From: Bacillus massiliglaciei
GTDB taxonomy: Bacteria; Bacillota; Bacilli; Bacillales; DSM-1321
NCBI RefSeq assembly: GCF_900098925.1
Contig: NZ_LT622355.1
Span: forward strand, 64,647 to 104,836
Length of the DNA stretch: 40,190 nt
Reading direction: 5' to 3'
In this document: in pieces, positions 16,676 to 25,474 of the stretch
Position numbering within the stretch: position 1 is the first letter of the stretch
Layout of the letters: each line of letters starts with the position of its first letter
Notes under the pieces: generated by a model
Database searches by the model: none
What the model was told of the DNA's origin: nothing
Seen by the model: only the letters and a program-made list of their open reading frames with translations
Translations under genes and position numbers: made by a program

Positions 16676-17482
16676 TTGCAAAAAAAGCTTTCGCCTCTAT
16701 CGAAGCTGTTTATCCTGCTGATTTTCCTGATTTTATATACGCCGATTTTCTTTTTGATTTTTTACTCATTTAACAGTGCCGGCAATATGTACGAGTTTGA
16801 AGGCTTCACGCTGGATTGGTATAAAGAGCTTTTTGGGGATACCAGACTGCTTATCATTGTTCTGAATACACTGGTCATCGCGCTGCTTTCTTCGCTTCTC
16901 TCGACGATTATCGGGGTGCTGGGGGCCCTTTGGATCCATAATGTGCGGAGCCGGAAAAGGCAGAATACCTTGCTCTCTTTAAACAATGTGCTGATTGTCA
17001 GTCCGGATGTCATTATCGGAGCTTCTTTCCTGATCCTGTTCACGATGGCAGGAATCAGGCTTGGGTTCTATTCGGTCCTGCTGTCTCATATAGCGTTCAG
17101 TGTTCCGATCGTCGTGCTGCTCGTGCTGCCTAAGCTGCAGGAAATGAGCCCAACGCTTGTGGACGCGGCCCGGGATTTGGGCGCCAGCCGCTGGAATGTG
17201 CTTACGAAGGTTATTCTTCCTTATATCACGCCGGGCATTTTCGCTGGATTCTTCATGGCGCTGACGTATTCTCTGGATGACTTTGCCGTCACATTTTTCG
17301 TAACGGGCAACGGATTTTCAACGCTTTCTGTTGAAATTTATTCCTTGGCAAGAAGGGGTATCTCCCTTAATATCAATGCCCTTTCTACGCTGTTATTCCT
17401 CTTCACATTGGTGCTTGTCATTGTGTATTACTTTATTGCACAGCGCCATCACAGGCCTGCAGGAATGGGGGGCAAAAAATGA
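16676..17482 (+). CDS. potC: Spermidine/putrescine ABC transporter permease PotC
   Basis: This second permease of the polyamine importer has 268 residues and six membrane segments. The EAA loop reads MSPTLVDAARDLGASRWNVL near residue 158. The best start is a TTG at 16676, placed 8 bases after the GGGG at 16664-16667; GTG codons at 16667 and 16669 are too close to that site. The stop codon overlaps the potD start by ATGA. Confidence 0.93.
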   Translation: MQKKLSPLSKLFILLIFLILYTPIFFLIFYSFNSAGNMYEFEGFTLDWYKELFGDTRLLIIVLNTLVIALLSSLLSTIIGVLGALWIHNVRSRKRQNTLLSLNNVLIVSPDVIIGASFLILFTMAGIRLGFYSVLLSHIAFSVPIVVLLVLPKLQEMSPTLVDAARDLGASRWNVLTKVILPYITPGIFAGFFMALTYSLDDFAVTFFVTGNGFSTLSVEIYSLARRGISLNINALSTLLFLFTLVLVIVYYFIAQRHHRPAGMGGKK

Positions 17483-18549
17483 AACAGCTGGTCCGTATGT
17501 TTGCAGCGATAGCCATAGTGTCCGCTATTCTGCTGTATGTTATTTCAAGCCTGAACTCGTCTCAAGGATATTCCGGAGGCAATACGCTGACGGTGTATAA
17601 CTGGGGAGACTATATTGACAGTGCCCTGATTGATGAATTTGAAAAAGAGACTGGGATAAAAGTCGTCTATGAAACATTTGATTCAAATGAAGCGATGATG
17701 ACGAAGATTGAACAGGGCGGTACGGCTTACGATGTGGCTGTGCCGTCGGAATATATGATTGATAAAATGATTCAGGAAGACCTGCTCATCCCTCTTGATC
17801 ATTCGAAACTGCCAAATTTAAAGAATATTGATGATCGTTTCATGGATTTGCCGTTTGATCCGGATAATAAATATTCTGTTCCTTATTTTTGGGGAACCGT
17901 AGGCATTGTGTATAATAAAAAGCTCGTCGATCAAGATTTTACCAGCTGGAATGACTTATGGGATCCTGATTTGAAAAATCAGATTCTGTTGATAGACGGG
18001 GCCCGGGAAGTCATGGGGATGGGGCTGAACAGCCTGAATTATTCCCTGAATGATACAAATCCGGAACACCTCAAGGAAACAAAGGCAAAGCTTGATACGC
18101 TCACCCCGAACATCAAGGCGATTGTCGGGGATGAAAACCGGATGCTTCTGGAAAATGGGGAAGCGTCCATCGGCCTTGTTTGGTCAGGTGTCGCTTCTGA
18201 AATTATGTATGAAAATGAAGACCTGGAATATGCCGTTCCGGAAGAAGGCTCGAATCTGTGGTTTGACAATATGGTCATCCCAAAGACAGCCAAAAATATT
18301 GAAGGAGCACATCAGTTCATCAATTTCATTTTGGATGCAAAGATTGCGGCACAGAATACAGAGTATGTCAGCTATTCGACACCGAATAAAGCGGCCTTGA
18401 AGTATATGCCAAAGGAAATGACGGAAGACGAACGCTTTTATCCGTCACCTGATCTGACAAAGAAGCTTGAGGTGTACGAGAACGTTGGGAAGAAGAATTT
18501 AGCCTATTACAATGAGCTGTTCCTAGAATTTAAGATGCATCGGAAATGA
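17479..18549 (+). CDS. potD: Spermidine/putrescine-binding protein PotD
   Basis: This 356-residue extracellular substrate-binding protein of the PotABCD importer has typical type-2 periplasmic binding sequences. These include LTVYNWGDYIDSALIDEFEKE near residue 35, FDSNEAMMTKIEQGGTAYDV near 67, VPYFWGTVGIVYNKK near 135 and LVWSGVASEIMYEN near 235. The N-terminus has a hydrophobic segment (residues 7-25) but no lipobox cysteine. This copy is therefore probably held by an uncleaved signal anchor, or is released, instead of being a lipoprotein as in many Gram-positive bacteria. The gene starts inside the last codons of potC. Confidence 0.94.
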   Translation: MKQLVRMFAAIAIVSAILLYVISSLNSSQGYSGGNTLTVYNWGDYIDSALIDEFEKETGIKVVYETFDSNEAMMTKIEQGGTAYDVAVPSEYMIDKMIQEDLLIPLDHSKLPNLKNIDDRFMDLPFDPDNKYSVPYFWGTVGIVYNKKLVDQDFTSWNDLWDPDLKNQILLIDGAREVMGMGLNSLNYSLNDTNPEHLKETKAKLDTLTPNIKAIVGDENRMLLENGEASIGLVWSGVASEIMYENEDLEYAVPEEGSNLWFDNMVIPKTAKNIEGAHQFINFILDAKIAAQNTEYVSYSTPNKAALKYMPKEMTEDERFYPSPDLTKKLEVYENVGKKNLAYYNELFLEFKMHRK

Positions 18550-18551
18550 AG

Positions 18552-18594
18552 ACCGGTTTGGGGTGAAGTGCATTCATCCCTGCCGGATTTTTTT
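18552..18594 (+). terminator. Terminator of potABCD
   Basis: CCGG and GGGGTGAA pair with TTCATCCC and CCGG, followed by seven Ts. Confidence 0.82.
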
Positions 18595-18608
18595 AATTGG
18601 ACAAAAAC

Positions 18609-18639
18609 TTTACTTATTTTCTGAAAATTATGCTATATT
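18609..18639 (+). promoter_or_regulatory. Candidate extended -10 promoter of the FAH-family gene
   Basis: TGCTATATT (18631-18639) is an extended -10 element. TTTACT or TTACTT lies 18-19 bases upstream. Confidence 0.5.
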
Positions 18640-18709
18640 ATTCGCGAATGCGGGTCGGGCAGCTGGATTCTGTCAAAGAATACTTTTGTTAAAAGGAGAT
18701 TGGCCATAC

Positions 18710-19651
18710 ATGAAACTAGTGACTTTTAGACGTGAAGGATATACAAGAATCGGAGCGGTGCAGGACCAACAAGTGATCGATTTGAATTATGCATGCCAGG
18801 CTAAGCTGGAATCAGAGGGGAAGCTTCGCTTCGAATTCATTGCAGAAGCGTTTGTGCCGGCGGATATGGAAGGGTTTTTGCAGGGCGGAGACGAGAGTCT
18901 TTCCATGGCAGAGGAATCAGTCCGTTTTGCTTTGGCGAACAGGGAGTCTTTCCGGCACCCTCTTATTCACCGGCTGGAAGATGTGAAAATAGAGGCCCCG
19001 GTTCAGAAGCCGGGGAAAATTATCTGTGTCGGACAGAATTACCGGGAGCATATTGCGGAGATGGGACGTGAGATGCCGCCTTTCCCAGTTGTTTTCGCTA
19101 AATTTGCCAACGCGGTCATCGGGCCGCATGATGACATTCCGTTTTACCCGATTTCTGAGCAGCTGGATTATGAGGCGGAATTTGCTTTTGTCATGGGAAA
19201 AAGGGCAAAGAATGTAGAGAAGGAAGAGGCGCTTCGCTATGTGGCCGGCTATACGATTGCCAATGATGTTACATACAGGGACATTCAGCGCCGCACATTG
19301 CAGTGGCTGCAAGGAAAAGCGGTGGATGGAAGCGTGCCGCTGGGACCATGGATTGTAACGTCAGATGAATTGTCCGATCCATCAGGTCTTGAGGTCCGCT
19401 TGACCGTCAACGGGGAGGAACGGCAGAAATCGAATACGGAAAACTTAGTATTTAATGTCGGCTATCTGGTTGAGTTTTTATCCAATCTGATGACATTGGA
19501 GCCGGGCGATCTCATTTTGACCGGAACTCCTGGGGGTGTCGGGTTTGCGCGTGATCCTCAAACGTTCTTGAAAGACGGCGATACCGTCCGGATTGAAATC
19601 GATAAAATCGGTGTTCTTGAGAATAAGGTTGCCCAAGCGAAAGGCGATTGA
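18710..19651 (+). CDS. Fumarylacetoacetate hydrolase-family protein
   Basis: This 313-residue enzyme of the FAH superfamily contains hydrolases and decarboxylases acting on 2-oxo or diketo acids, using a divalent metal. KIICVGQNYREHIAEMG near residue 103 opens the catalytic domain. The metal-binding acidic residues lie in QLDYEAEFAFVMGK near 145, TIANDVTYRDIQRR follows, and LTGTPGGVGFARDP is near 267. An N-terminal domain of about 95 residues precedes. A frame opens further upstream (18563) but the AAAAGGAGAT ribosome binding site fits ATG 18710. The substrate is unknown: catechol meta-cleavage, oxaloacetate decarboxylation and acylpyruvate hydrolysis are all possible. Confidence 0.9.
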   Translation: MKLVTFRREGYTRIGAVQDQQVIDLNYACQAKLESEGKLRFEFIAEAFVPADMEGFLQGGDESLSMAEESVRFALANRESFRHPLIHRLEDVKIEAPVQKPGKIICVGQNYREHIAEMGREMPPFPVVFAKFANAVIGPHDDIPFYPISEQLDYEAEFAFVMGKRAKNVEKEEALRYVAGYTIANDVTYRDIQRRTLQWLQGKAVDGSVPLGPWIVTSDELSDPSGLEVRLTVNGEERQKSNTENLVFNVGYLVEFLSNLMTLEPGDLILTGTPGGVGFARDPQTFLKDGDTVRIEIDKIGVLENKVAQAKGD

Positions 19652-19775
19652 CCGGGGCAGCCCTTTCTCCTCTCATGCTGTTTTGGCCCTGAGCCGGAAA
19701 CCAGCCTTGGCCTGTCTTAAGGTTTTCTTAATAATCTTCCGGTAGCCTTGATAAAAAAAGCAAAGGGAGAGAATG

Positions 19776-20663
19776 ATGAGAAACCTATTCATGAATTCGA
19801 AAACGTATATATGGGCAGGAAGTGTCTTATTGGCAGCGGCGGTTGTGCTGTGCTTTGTGCTGATGGGTGAAAAGGATACTTTGGCAAGCATTGACGGGGA
19901 GAAAATTAAAAAACAAGAGCTTTACGATAAGCTGGCTGAGCAATATGGAAGCGATATGCTGGAGCAGATGATCGCGGATAAAATTGTCGATCTGGAGGCC
20001 AAGAAAGAAAAGGTGCAGGTAAAGGACTCCGACATTCAGAAGGAGATCGATCGTTTATTGGAGACATACGGAGACGAGGATACCCTTGTTTCACAGTTGG
20101 AAGCAAGCGGCTCTTCCATGGCGGAATTAAAAAAGGAAATCGCCGTGTATGTGAAAACAAAAAAATTGCTTGAGCCGAGAATTGAGATAACAGATGAAGA
20201 AATCAGTAACTATTTTGATGAAAATAAAGAGTCCTTTGCGAATGAGGAACAGGTGAAGGCCAGCCATATTCTAACAAAGGATAAGAAAACAGCTGAAGAA
20301 GTGGAGAAGAAGCTGAAGGCAGGCGAAGATTTTGCGAAGCTTGCCAAGGAATATTCAACGGATACGGATAATAAGGAAAAGGGCGGGGACCTTGGCTACT
20401 TTGGCAAAGGAGACATGACTGAGGAATTTGAGAAGGCAGCCTTTAACCTGAAAGTGAATGAAGTCAGCGAACCGGTTAAAACGGATTATGGCTATCATGT
20501 TATTAAGGTGACGGATATTCAGGAAGCGAAGGAGCCTAATTTAGAAGACAGTAAAGAAGAAATAAAGGATGCCCTGCTGGCAGAAAAAATCCAAACCGAA
20601 TACTCAGCCTGGCTGGAAGAAAAGAAAAAAGAGCATGATATTGTGAATAAATTGGAATCCTGA
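19776..20663 (+). CDS. Membrane-anchored parvulin-type peptidyl-prolyl isomerase (PrsA/YacD-like)
   Basis: This 295-residue extracytoplasmic foldase has one membrane segment near residues 10-30. SIDGEKIKKQELYDKLAEQYG follows and begins a SurA-like helical chaperone domain. The parvulin domain covers about 155-250, with QVKASHILTKDKKTAEEVEK at its start, GGDLGYFGKGDM near 208 and KTDYGYHVIKV near 240. The C-terminal tail is highly charged. There is no lipobox with cysteine at the cleavage position (the only cysteine lies inside the hydrophobic segment), so it differs from lipoprotein PrsA and resembles B. subtilis YacD. ATGs at 19773 and 19776 are both possible; the AAAGGGAG spacing favours 19776. 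Confidence 0.88.
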   Translation: MRNLFMNSKTYIWAGSVLLAAAVVLCFVLMGEKDTLASIDGEKIKKQELYDKLAEQYGSDMLEQMIADKIVDLEAKKEKVQVKDSDIQKEIDRLLETYGDEDTLVSQLEASGSSMAELKKEIAVYVKTKKLLEPRIEITDEEISNYFDENKESFANEEQVKASHILTKDKKTAEEVEKKLKAGEDFAKLAKEYSTDTDNKEKGGDLGYFGKGDMTEEFEKAAFNLKVNEVSEPVKTDYGYHVIKVTDIQEAKEPNLEDSKEEIKDALLAEKIQTEYSAWLEEKKKEHDIVNKLES

Positions 20664-20739
20664 AATTCGGGCCTGCTCTCCGGCATGTTTGATTCTTTCT
20701 CTGCCGGGTTATGTTAAGGGTAAAAAGGGAGGGATTTGC

Positions 20740-21093
20740 ATGCTGCGTATTATGCCATCCAAAGATGAACGAGTGCTTGCGGTGGAGTTTGACGGGAAGG
20801 CTGCAGGCGAAGATGCGGCTGTTCTCGATGCCCATGTTAATGAAAAGTTTGGGGACCGGGAATTTAACGTCCTCGCCGTTATCCGGGATGTGGACGGCTC
20901 GACACTGAAGGGATTAGTGGAAGGTATGAAATTCGACGCAAAAAAATGGAAGCAATTCCAAAAGTTTGCGGTGGTCGGTGATAAAAATTGGATTAAAGCG
21001 GCTGCTTCAGTCGGAAACCTTCTTCCGGGAATTGAAGCTAAACACTTCAACATGGACGAAACGGAAGAGGCCTGGAGCTGGCTCCGGTCTTAA
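20740..21093 (+). CDS. SpoIIAA-like / STAS-fold protein
   Basis: This 117-residue protein is similar to the SpoIIAA-like family (a STAS-like fold, found in many bacteria, without known function). Visible landmarks are the initial MLRIMPSKDERVLAVEF, a central NVLAVIRDVDGSTLKGL and FAVVGDKNWIKAAASVG near residue 82. The C-terminal amphipathic part contains EEAWSWLRS. The AGGGAGGG ribosome binding site at about 20727 selects ATG 20740 over the frame opening at 20689. It is monocistronic, with its own terminator. Confidence 0.85.
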   Translation: MLRIMPSKDERVLAVEFDGKAAGEDAAVLDAHVNEKFGDREFNVLAVIRDVDGSTLKGLVEGMKFDAKKWKQFQKFAVVGDKNWIKAAASVGNLLPGIEAKHFNMDETEEAWSWLRS

Positions 21094-21120
21094 ATCAATC
21101 AATTGATTCAAAAGAGGAAT

Positions 21121-21153
21121 CCCCGCCTTCAGAAAGGAAGCGGGGTTTTTTTT
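21121..21153 (+). terminator. Terminator after the SpoIIAA-like gene
   Basis: CCCCG..CTTC pairs with GAAG.CGGGG (one bulged C), followed by eight Ts. Confidence 0.85.
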
Positions 21154-21156
21154 ATG

Positions 21157-21207
21157 TATATCGATTGATATATTCCGATATATCGTTTAATATTATCGAT
21201 ATATAGT
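21157..21207. promoter_or_regulatory. Likely PadR operator cluster
   Basis: Three nested palindromic elements built on TATCGATA lie directly upstream of padR: TATATCGATTGATATA (21157-21172), CGATATATCG (21176-21185) and ATTATCGATATATAG (21193-21207). PadR-type repressors bind AT-rich dyads of this kind in their own promoters, so autorepression of padR and the ABC genes is inferred. Confidence 0.55.
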
Positions 21208-21221
21208 GAGGAGGAATCGAT

Positions 21222-21686
21222 ATGAGAAAACGGCGGGGATTTGTCCGGCTGGCCATTTTGCATGTGCTGAAGGATGAACCATTGAATGGATATCAGATTA
21301 TGAAAGAGCTGGAGGTGCGGTCGGAAGGGCATTATGCTGCGAGTGCCGGTACGGTGTATCCTGCTTTGCAGGAACTTACGGATCAATGGCTGATTGAATT
21401 GGATGATGCAGATAAAAAAATCTACCGCATTACAGGGACCGGTAAAGAGAAGGTGGAGGAATGGCGGACTAAAGAGGAAACGGACTTTTGGCAAGAATGG
21501 AAAGCAAAGATGATTTGGCGGAATTCAGAAGAATTCACGGAATTGAGAGCTTCCATGATGAGCTGGGAAGAAGAGCTGAAAAAGGCAGTCAAAGAGGCGC
21601 GGGGCAGTCAGGAGAAAGCGAAAGAATTAGCTGTGTTTCTGAATACTGTTACAGACCGCCTGAAGAACGGGAAAATAAGGGGGTAA
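21222..21686 (+). CDS. PadR-family transcriptional repressor
   Basis: This 154-residue winged-helix repressor has an N-terminal domain with RRGFVRLAILHVLKDEPLNG and the recognition segment SAGTVYPALQELTDQWLIE near residue 45. The wing (DKKIYRITGTGKEKVEEW) follows, and then a helical dimerisation tail. Its place 4 bases upstream of the exporter genes, and the TATCGATA-type dyads before its start, indicate that it represses its own operon and responds to a transported compound. This layout is the same as for several Gram-positive PadR-controlled drug pumps. Confidence 0.92.
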   Translation: MRKRRGFVRLAILHVLKDEPLNGYQIMKELEVRSEGHYAASAGTVYPALQELTDQWLIELDDADKKIYRITGTGKEKVEEWRTKEETDFWQEWKAKMIWRNSEEFTELRASMMSWEEELKKAVKEARGSQEKAKELAVFLNTVTDRLKNGKIRG

Positions 21687-21690
21687 CTTC

Positions 21691-23430
21691 ATGCAGTCTT
21701 TGAAGCGATTGCTTGCCTATGTAAAGCCATATACACTGTTTGCCGTTTTAGGACCGCTTCTGATGTGTATCGAGGTAGGAATGGATTTGCTGCAGCCGGC
21801 TATTATGCAGCATATTATCGATACGGGGATTGCCAATGATGACCGGGGATATGTGCTGAAGCTTGGCCTGCTTATGCTTCTGGCCGCTGTAATCGGTCTC
21901 ATCGGCGGAGCGGGGAGCTCCCTCTGCAGTACGAAGGCGGCAGTCCATTTTGCAGCGGATGTCCGCCGGGATGTATTTTGGAAAATCGAGCAGTTTTCCA
22001 GCTCCAATACGGATGCTTTCGGGGCTGGAAAGCTGATTACGATTGTGACAAATGATATTGCCGCTGTTCAGCAGTCCTTGATGATGACCTTGAGGATTTT
22101 TGTCAGGGGTCCGCTGTTGTTTATCGGCAGTGTGATTATTGTTTGGTTCACGGCACGCCCGCTGTTCCCGGTTCTGTTCGTCGTGATCCCGGTGTTAATG
22201 GTGATTATTTATTTCTTTTCTGCCAAATCCGGTAAGCTCTTTGGCAAGGTTCAGAAAGCGCTGGATCAGGTCAATACCAAGCTGCAGGAAACATTGGCCG
22301 GCATCCGGGTTATAAAGGCTTTCGACCGCCAGGATTATGAAAAGGGCCAGTTTAGGAAAGTGAATGACAAGCTGACGAAACGAACGATGTCAGCGGAGCA
22401 GGTCATCCTGACGTTAATGCCGATCATGCTGTTTATTGTGAATCTTGGAGTAGTAGCCGGTCTATGGCTGGGCGTGATTAAGGTCAGTGCCGGAACGATC
22501 CAGATCGGAATGATTCTTGCGTTTATCAATTATTTAAACATTATTATGAACGGACTTGTTTCGAGCAGCCATGTGTTGATGCAGATTACGCGTTCCTTCC
22601 CTTCTGCGGAAAGGATTCGGCAGGTGCTTGATACAGAAGCAGATATTCAGGAACCTGAAAGTCCTGTTCATGTCCCGGCTGCTGCCGGCGAAGTGGAATT
22701 CCGGAATGTATCCTACAGCTACAGCAAAAATGGCGAGTATGTCCTGAAGGATATCTCATTCCGAGCCAAACCAGGGGAGACGATTGGGATCATTGGGACG
22801 ACCGGGAGCGGAAAATCGACGCTTGCCAAGCTTATTCCGCGTCTGTATGCTGCCGATTCAGGAGTTATTCTTCTGGATGGAAAGGATATTCGGGACTATT
22901 CAGTAGAACAGCTGCGCAGCAGCATTGGTTTTGTGCCGCAGAAGGCGACATTATTTGCCGGTCCGATTGATGAAAACCTGAGGTTCGGTAAAGAGGATGC
23001 AACCGACGCTGAGCTGGAAGACGCTGCTGAACAGGCTGCAGCGATGGAGTTTATCGAAAAACTTGAAGGAAGATTCAGATATGAGGTCATGCAGGGGGCA
23101 GTGAATCTGTCTGGCGGACAGAAGCAAAGACTGTCGATGGCGAGGGCCTTCATCAGGAATCCGAAGATTTTGATTCTTGATGACTCGACTTCAGCCATTG
23201 ATGCCTTGTCAGAAGCCGCCGTCCAAAGTTCCTTGAAGGAAAGATTTGAAGGGTCTACCGTGTTTATCATTTCTTCTAAAATCTCTTCCGTCCGGGATGC
23301 CGACCAAATCCTCGTTATGGAGGACGGCGCTCTTGCTGCACAGGGAAAACATGAGGAATTGCTGGGACGAAGCCAGATTTACACGGATATTTATACGGCT
23401 CAGAGCGGAAAGGAAGTGAAGACACCATGA
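21691..23430 (+). CDS. Heterodimeric multidrug ABC exporter, degenerate-site subunit (YfiB-like)
   Basis: This 579-residue half-transporter has six membrane helices (about residues 15-310) and a C-terminal ATPase. It has Walker A IGTTGSGKST near residue 369 and signature NLSGGQKQRLSMARA. Walker B is ILILDDSTSAID, where the usual catalytic Glu is Asp. The switch region reads FIISSKISSV, so the switch His is missing. These changes are typical of the non-hydrolytic site in asymmetric exporters such as TM287/288 or BmrCD. The stop overlaps the partner's start by ATGA. It is similar in size and order to B. subtilis YfiB; the substrate is unknown. Confidence 0.93.
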   Translation: MQSLKRLLAYVKPYTLFAVLGPLLMCIEVGMDLLQPAIMQHIIDTGIANDDRGYVLKLGLLMLLAAVIGLIGGAGSSLCSTKAAVHFAADVRRDVFWKIEQFSSSNTDAFGAGKLITIVTNDIAAVQQSLMMTLRIFVRGPLLFIGSVIIVWFTARPLFPVLFVVIPVLMVIIYFFSAKSGKLFGKVQKALDQVNTKLQETLAGIRVIKAFDRQDYEKGQFRKVNDKLTKRTMSAEQVILTLMPIMLFIVNLGVVAGLWLGVIKVSAGTIQIGMILAFINYLNIIMNGLVSSSHVLMQITRSFPSAERIRQVLDTEADIQEPESPVHVPAAAGEVEFRNVSYSYSKNGEYVLKDISFRAKPGETIGIIGTTGSGKSTLAKLIPRLYAADSGVILLDGKDIRDYSVEQLRSSIGFVPQKATLFAGPIDENLRFGKEDATDAELEDAAEQAAAMEFIEKLEGRFRYEVMQGAVNLSGGQKQRLSMARAFIRNPKILILDDSTSAIDALSEAAVQSSLKERFEGSTVFIISSKISSVRDADQILVMEDGALAAQGKHEELLGRSQIYTDIYTAQSGKEVKTP

Positions 23431-25244
23431 ATCAGCCAATGGCAAAACCGGCAGCCGATGCGATGAGGAGGGCCCGGGGTCCGCGCGGTTTTGGCGGCCC
23501 GGTCGTTAAGGCCAAAGACCGAAAAGGGACAATCAAACGAATTTGGCGCTACATGGAAAAACAGAAGGCACCGCTTGCCGGTTCGATCTTTTTTGTGATT
23601 CTCTCCACCTTGCTTGGCCTGCTGGGCCCTTATTTAATTGGGGTAACGGTAGACCAATATATTATTCCAAAGGATACGTTCGGCACGTTCCGCCTGCTTG
23701 GTATTTTGGCTGCCGTTTATACGCTGATGTCTGTGTTTACCTGGCTGCAGAACTATATGATGGTCCGAGTTTCCCTCCATACGATTCGTCAGCTGCGCCA
23801 GGATTTATTTGATCAATTCCAGGTCCTCTCCTTAAGGTTTTTTGACAAGCGGGCGCACGGGGATCTGATGAGCCGGGTGACCAATGATGTGGAAAGCCTG
23901 AACAATGCGCTGAGCCAGAGTGTGATTCAGATTTTCTCCACGCTGCTGATGGTGACGGGGGTAGCCATTGCGATGTTTTCTATGAATTGGATCATGGCTT
24001 TGACTGTTCTCCTTGTTATTCCATTGATGATGTTTACCACGAAGAAGATCATCAAGTACAGCAGCCATTTTTTCATTAAAAGGCAGCGGGATTTAGGGGA
24101 ATTGAACGGCTGTGTAGAGGAATCCATTTCAGGGCTTGAGGTCGTGACTCTGTTCAGTAAAGAGAAACAGATGTACGGCAAGTTTTCTGAGGTGAATGAG
24201 CGGCTTCGTCATTCCGCTATGTCGGCCGATACGGTTTCCGGCTTCCTTGGCCCGATTAATAACTTTATTAACAACTTGGGACTAGGATTGGTCATCGGGG
24301 TCGGTGCAGTCATGACAGTACAGGGAATGGCAAGCGTCGGGATTATCGCGGCCTTTGTGACGTATTCCCGGCAGTTCTTCCGTCCGATTAATCAGCTTTC
24401 CAATCTGCTGAATACTTTCCAGTCGGCGATTGCCGGAGCGGAACGGGCATTTGAGGTAATGGATGAAGCTCCGGAACTGGAGGACCGCAAAGAAGCGCTT
24501 CCGGTTTCCGCCTTTCGCGGGGATGTGAAGTTTGAGCAAGTGCATTTCAGCTATGATGCGGGGAAGCCTGTGTTGAAGAACATCACTTTTTCTGCAAAAG
24601 CAGGCGAGAAGATTGCGCTGGTCGGAAAAACGGGATCTGGGAAGACGACGATCATTAACTTGCTGATGCGGTTTTATGATACAGATTCCGGGAATATTCG
24701 AATTGACGGACGAGAGATTAAAGAGTATCAATTGAGGGAGCTTAGGAAGAACATTGGAATTGTCTTGCAGGATACCTTCTTGTTTTCCGGTTCTATCATG
24801 GACAATATCCGGTACGGGCGGCTGGATGCAACGGATGAGGAAGTGATACAGGCAGCGAAAACAGCTTCTGCCCATCGATTCATCAAGCATCTGCCAGACC
24901 AGTACCAGACGGCTGTCGCTTCCGGCGGCTCCAATCTGAGTCAGGGCCAGCGCCAGCTTTTGGCGATTGCCAGAGCGATTTTGGCCGGTTCCGACATTTT
25001 AATTTTGGATGAAGCCACATCGAGTGTGGATACCCGGACAGAAATGGAGATTCAGAAAGGACTCGACCGTTTGATGGAAGGCAGAACGAGCTTTGTCATT
25101 GCCCACCGTCTAAAAACGATTGAGCATGCAGATCAAATTCTTGTCATTGACGGCGGGGAAATAATCGAGGCGGGAACGCACGCTGATCTTTTGGCGAAGA
25201 GAGGATATTATTCAAGATTGTATGAAAGCCAGTTCACCCTTTAA
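23427..25244 (+). CDS. Heterodimeric multidrug ABC exporter, catalytic subunit (YfiC-like)
   Basis: This 605-residue half-transporter pairs with the preceding gene. An N-terminal extension of about 35 residues (RRARGPRGFGGPVVKAKD) precedes six membrane helices. The ATPase domain has Walker A VGKTGSGKTTI near residue 397 and a canonical Walker B ILILDEATSSVD with catalytic Glu. The switch His lies in FVIAHRLKTIEHAD. Its signature is NLSQGQRQLLAIARA, a weaker form of LSGGQ. That motif completes the degenerate site with the partner's Walker B, so hydrolysis would occur mainly at the site with this subunit's Walker B. The start overlaps the upstream stop, implying coupled translation. Confidence 0.94.
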   Translation: MNQPMAKPAADAMRRARGPRGFGGPVVKAKDRKGTIKRIWRYMEKQKAPLAGSIFFVILSTLLGLLGPYLIGVTVDQYIIPKDTFGTFRLLGILAAVYTLMSVFTWLQNYMMVRVSLHTIRQLRQDLFDQFQVLSLRFFDKRAHGDLMSRVTNDVESLNNALSQSVIQIFSTLLMVTGVAIAMFSMNWIMALTVLLVIPLMMFTTKKIIKYSSHFFIKRQRDLGELNGCVEESISGLEVVTLFSKEKQMYGKFSEVNERLRHSAMSADTVSGFLGPINNFINNLGLGLVIGVGAVMTVQGMASVGIIAAFVTYSRQFFRPINQLSNLLNTFQSAIAGAERAFEVMDEAPELEDRKEALPVSAFRGDVKFEQVHFSYDAGKPVLKNITFSAKAGEKIALVGKTGSGKTTIINLLMRFYDTDSGNIRIDGREIKEYQLRELRKNIGIVLQDTFLFSGSIMDNIRYGRLDATDEEVIQAAKTASAHRFIKHLPDQYQTAVASGGSNLSQGQRQLLAIARAILAGSDILILDEATSSVDTRTEMEIQKGLDRLMEGRTSFVIAHRLKTIEHADQILVIDGGEIIEAGTHADLLAKRGYYSRLYESQFTL

Positions 25245-25314
25245 TCTGTTAGAAAGAACCTCGTACAGAAGCAAAAACGGGAATTTTTAGAATAATAAAT
25301 TGTTATACAACCAA

Positions 25315-25474
25315 GAGGCTGAGACAAAAGGATTCTAGCCAAAGAAAAATCCGAACTGGGATTCATCATTCGAGAAAAAGAATGGTGAATAGTTCGGATT
25401 TTTTCTATGAAAGGACTTTTTTGACCCTGAATATTCGTATTTAGTGATGAACATTTTAGTTATGTCTCAGCTTT
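25315..25474. repeat. Intergenic repeat, copy A, with bidirectional terminator hairpin
   Basis: This is a repeat of about 160 bp between convergent genes. It starts GAGGCTGAGACAAAA and ends TAGTTATGTCTCAGC, so the ends are inverted. Inside, ATCCGAACT..ATTCATCATTC pairs with GAATGGTGAAT..AGTTCGGAT and is flanked by A- and T-runs, which could terminate transcription on both strands. A second copy lies at 29225-29386, with the same order and most bases identical. Confidence 0.85.
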
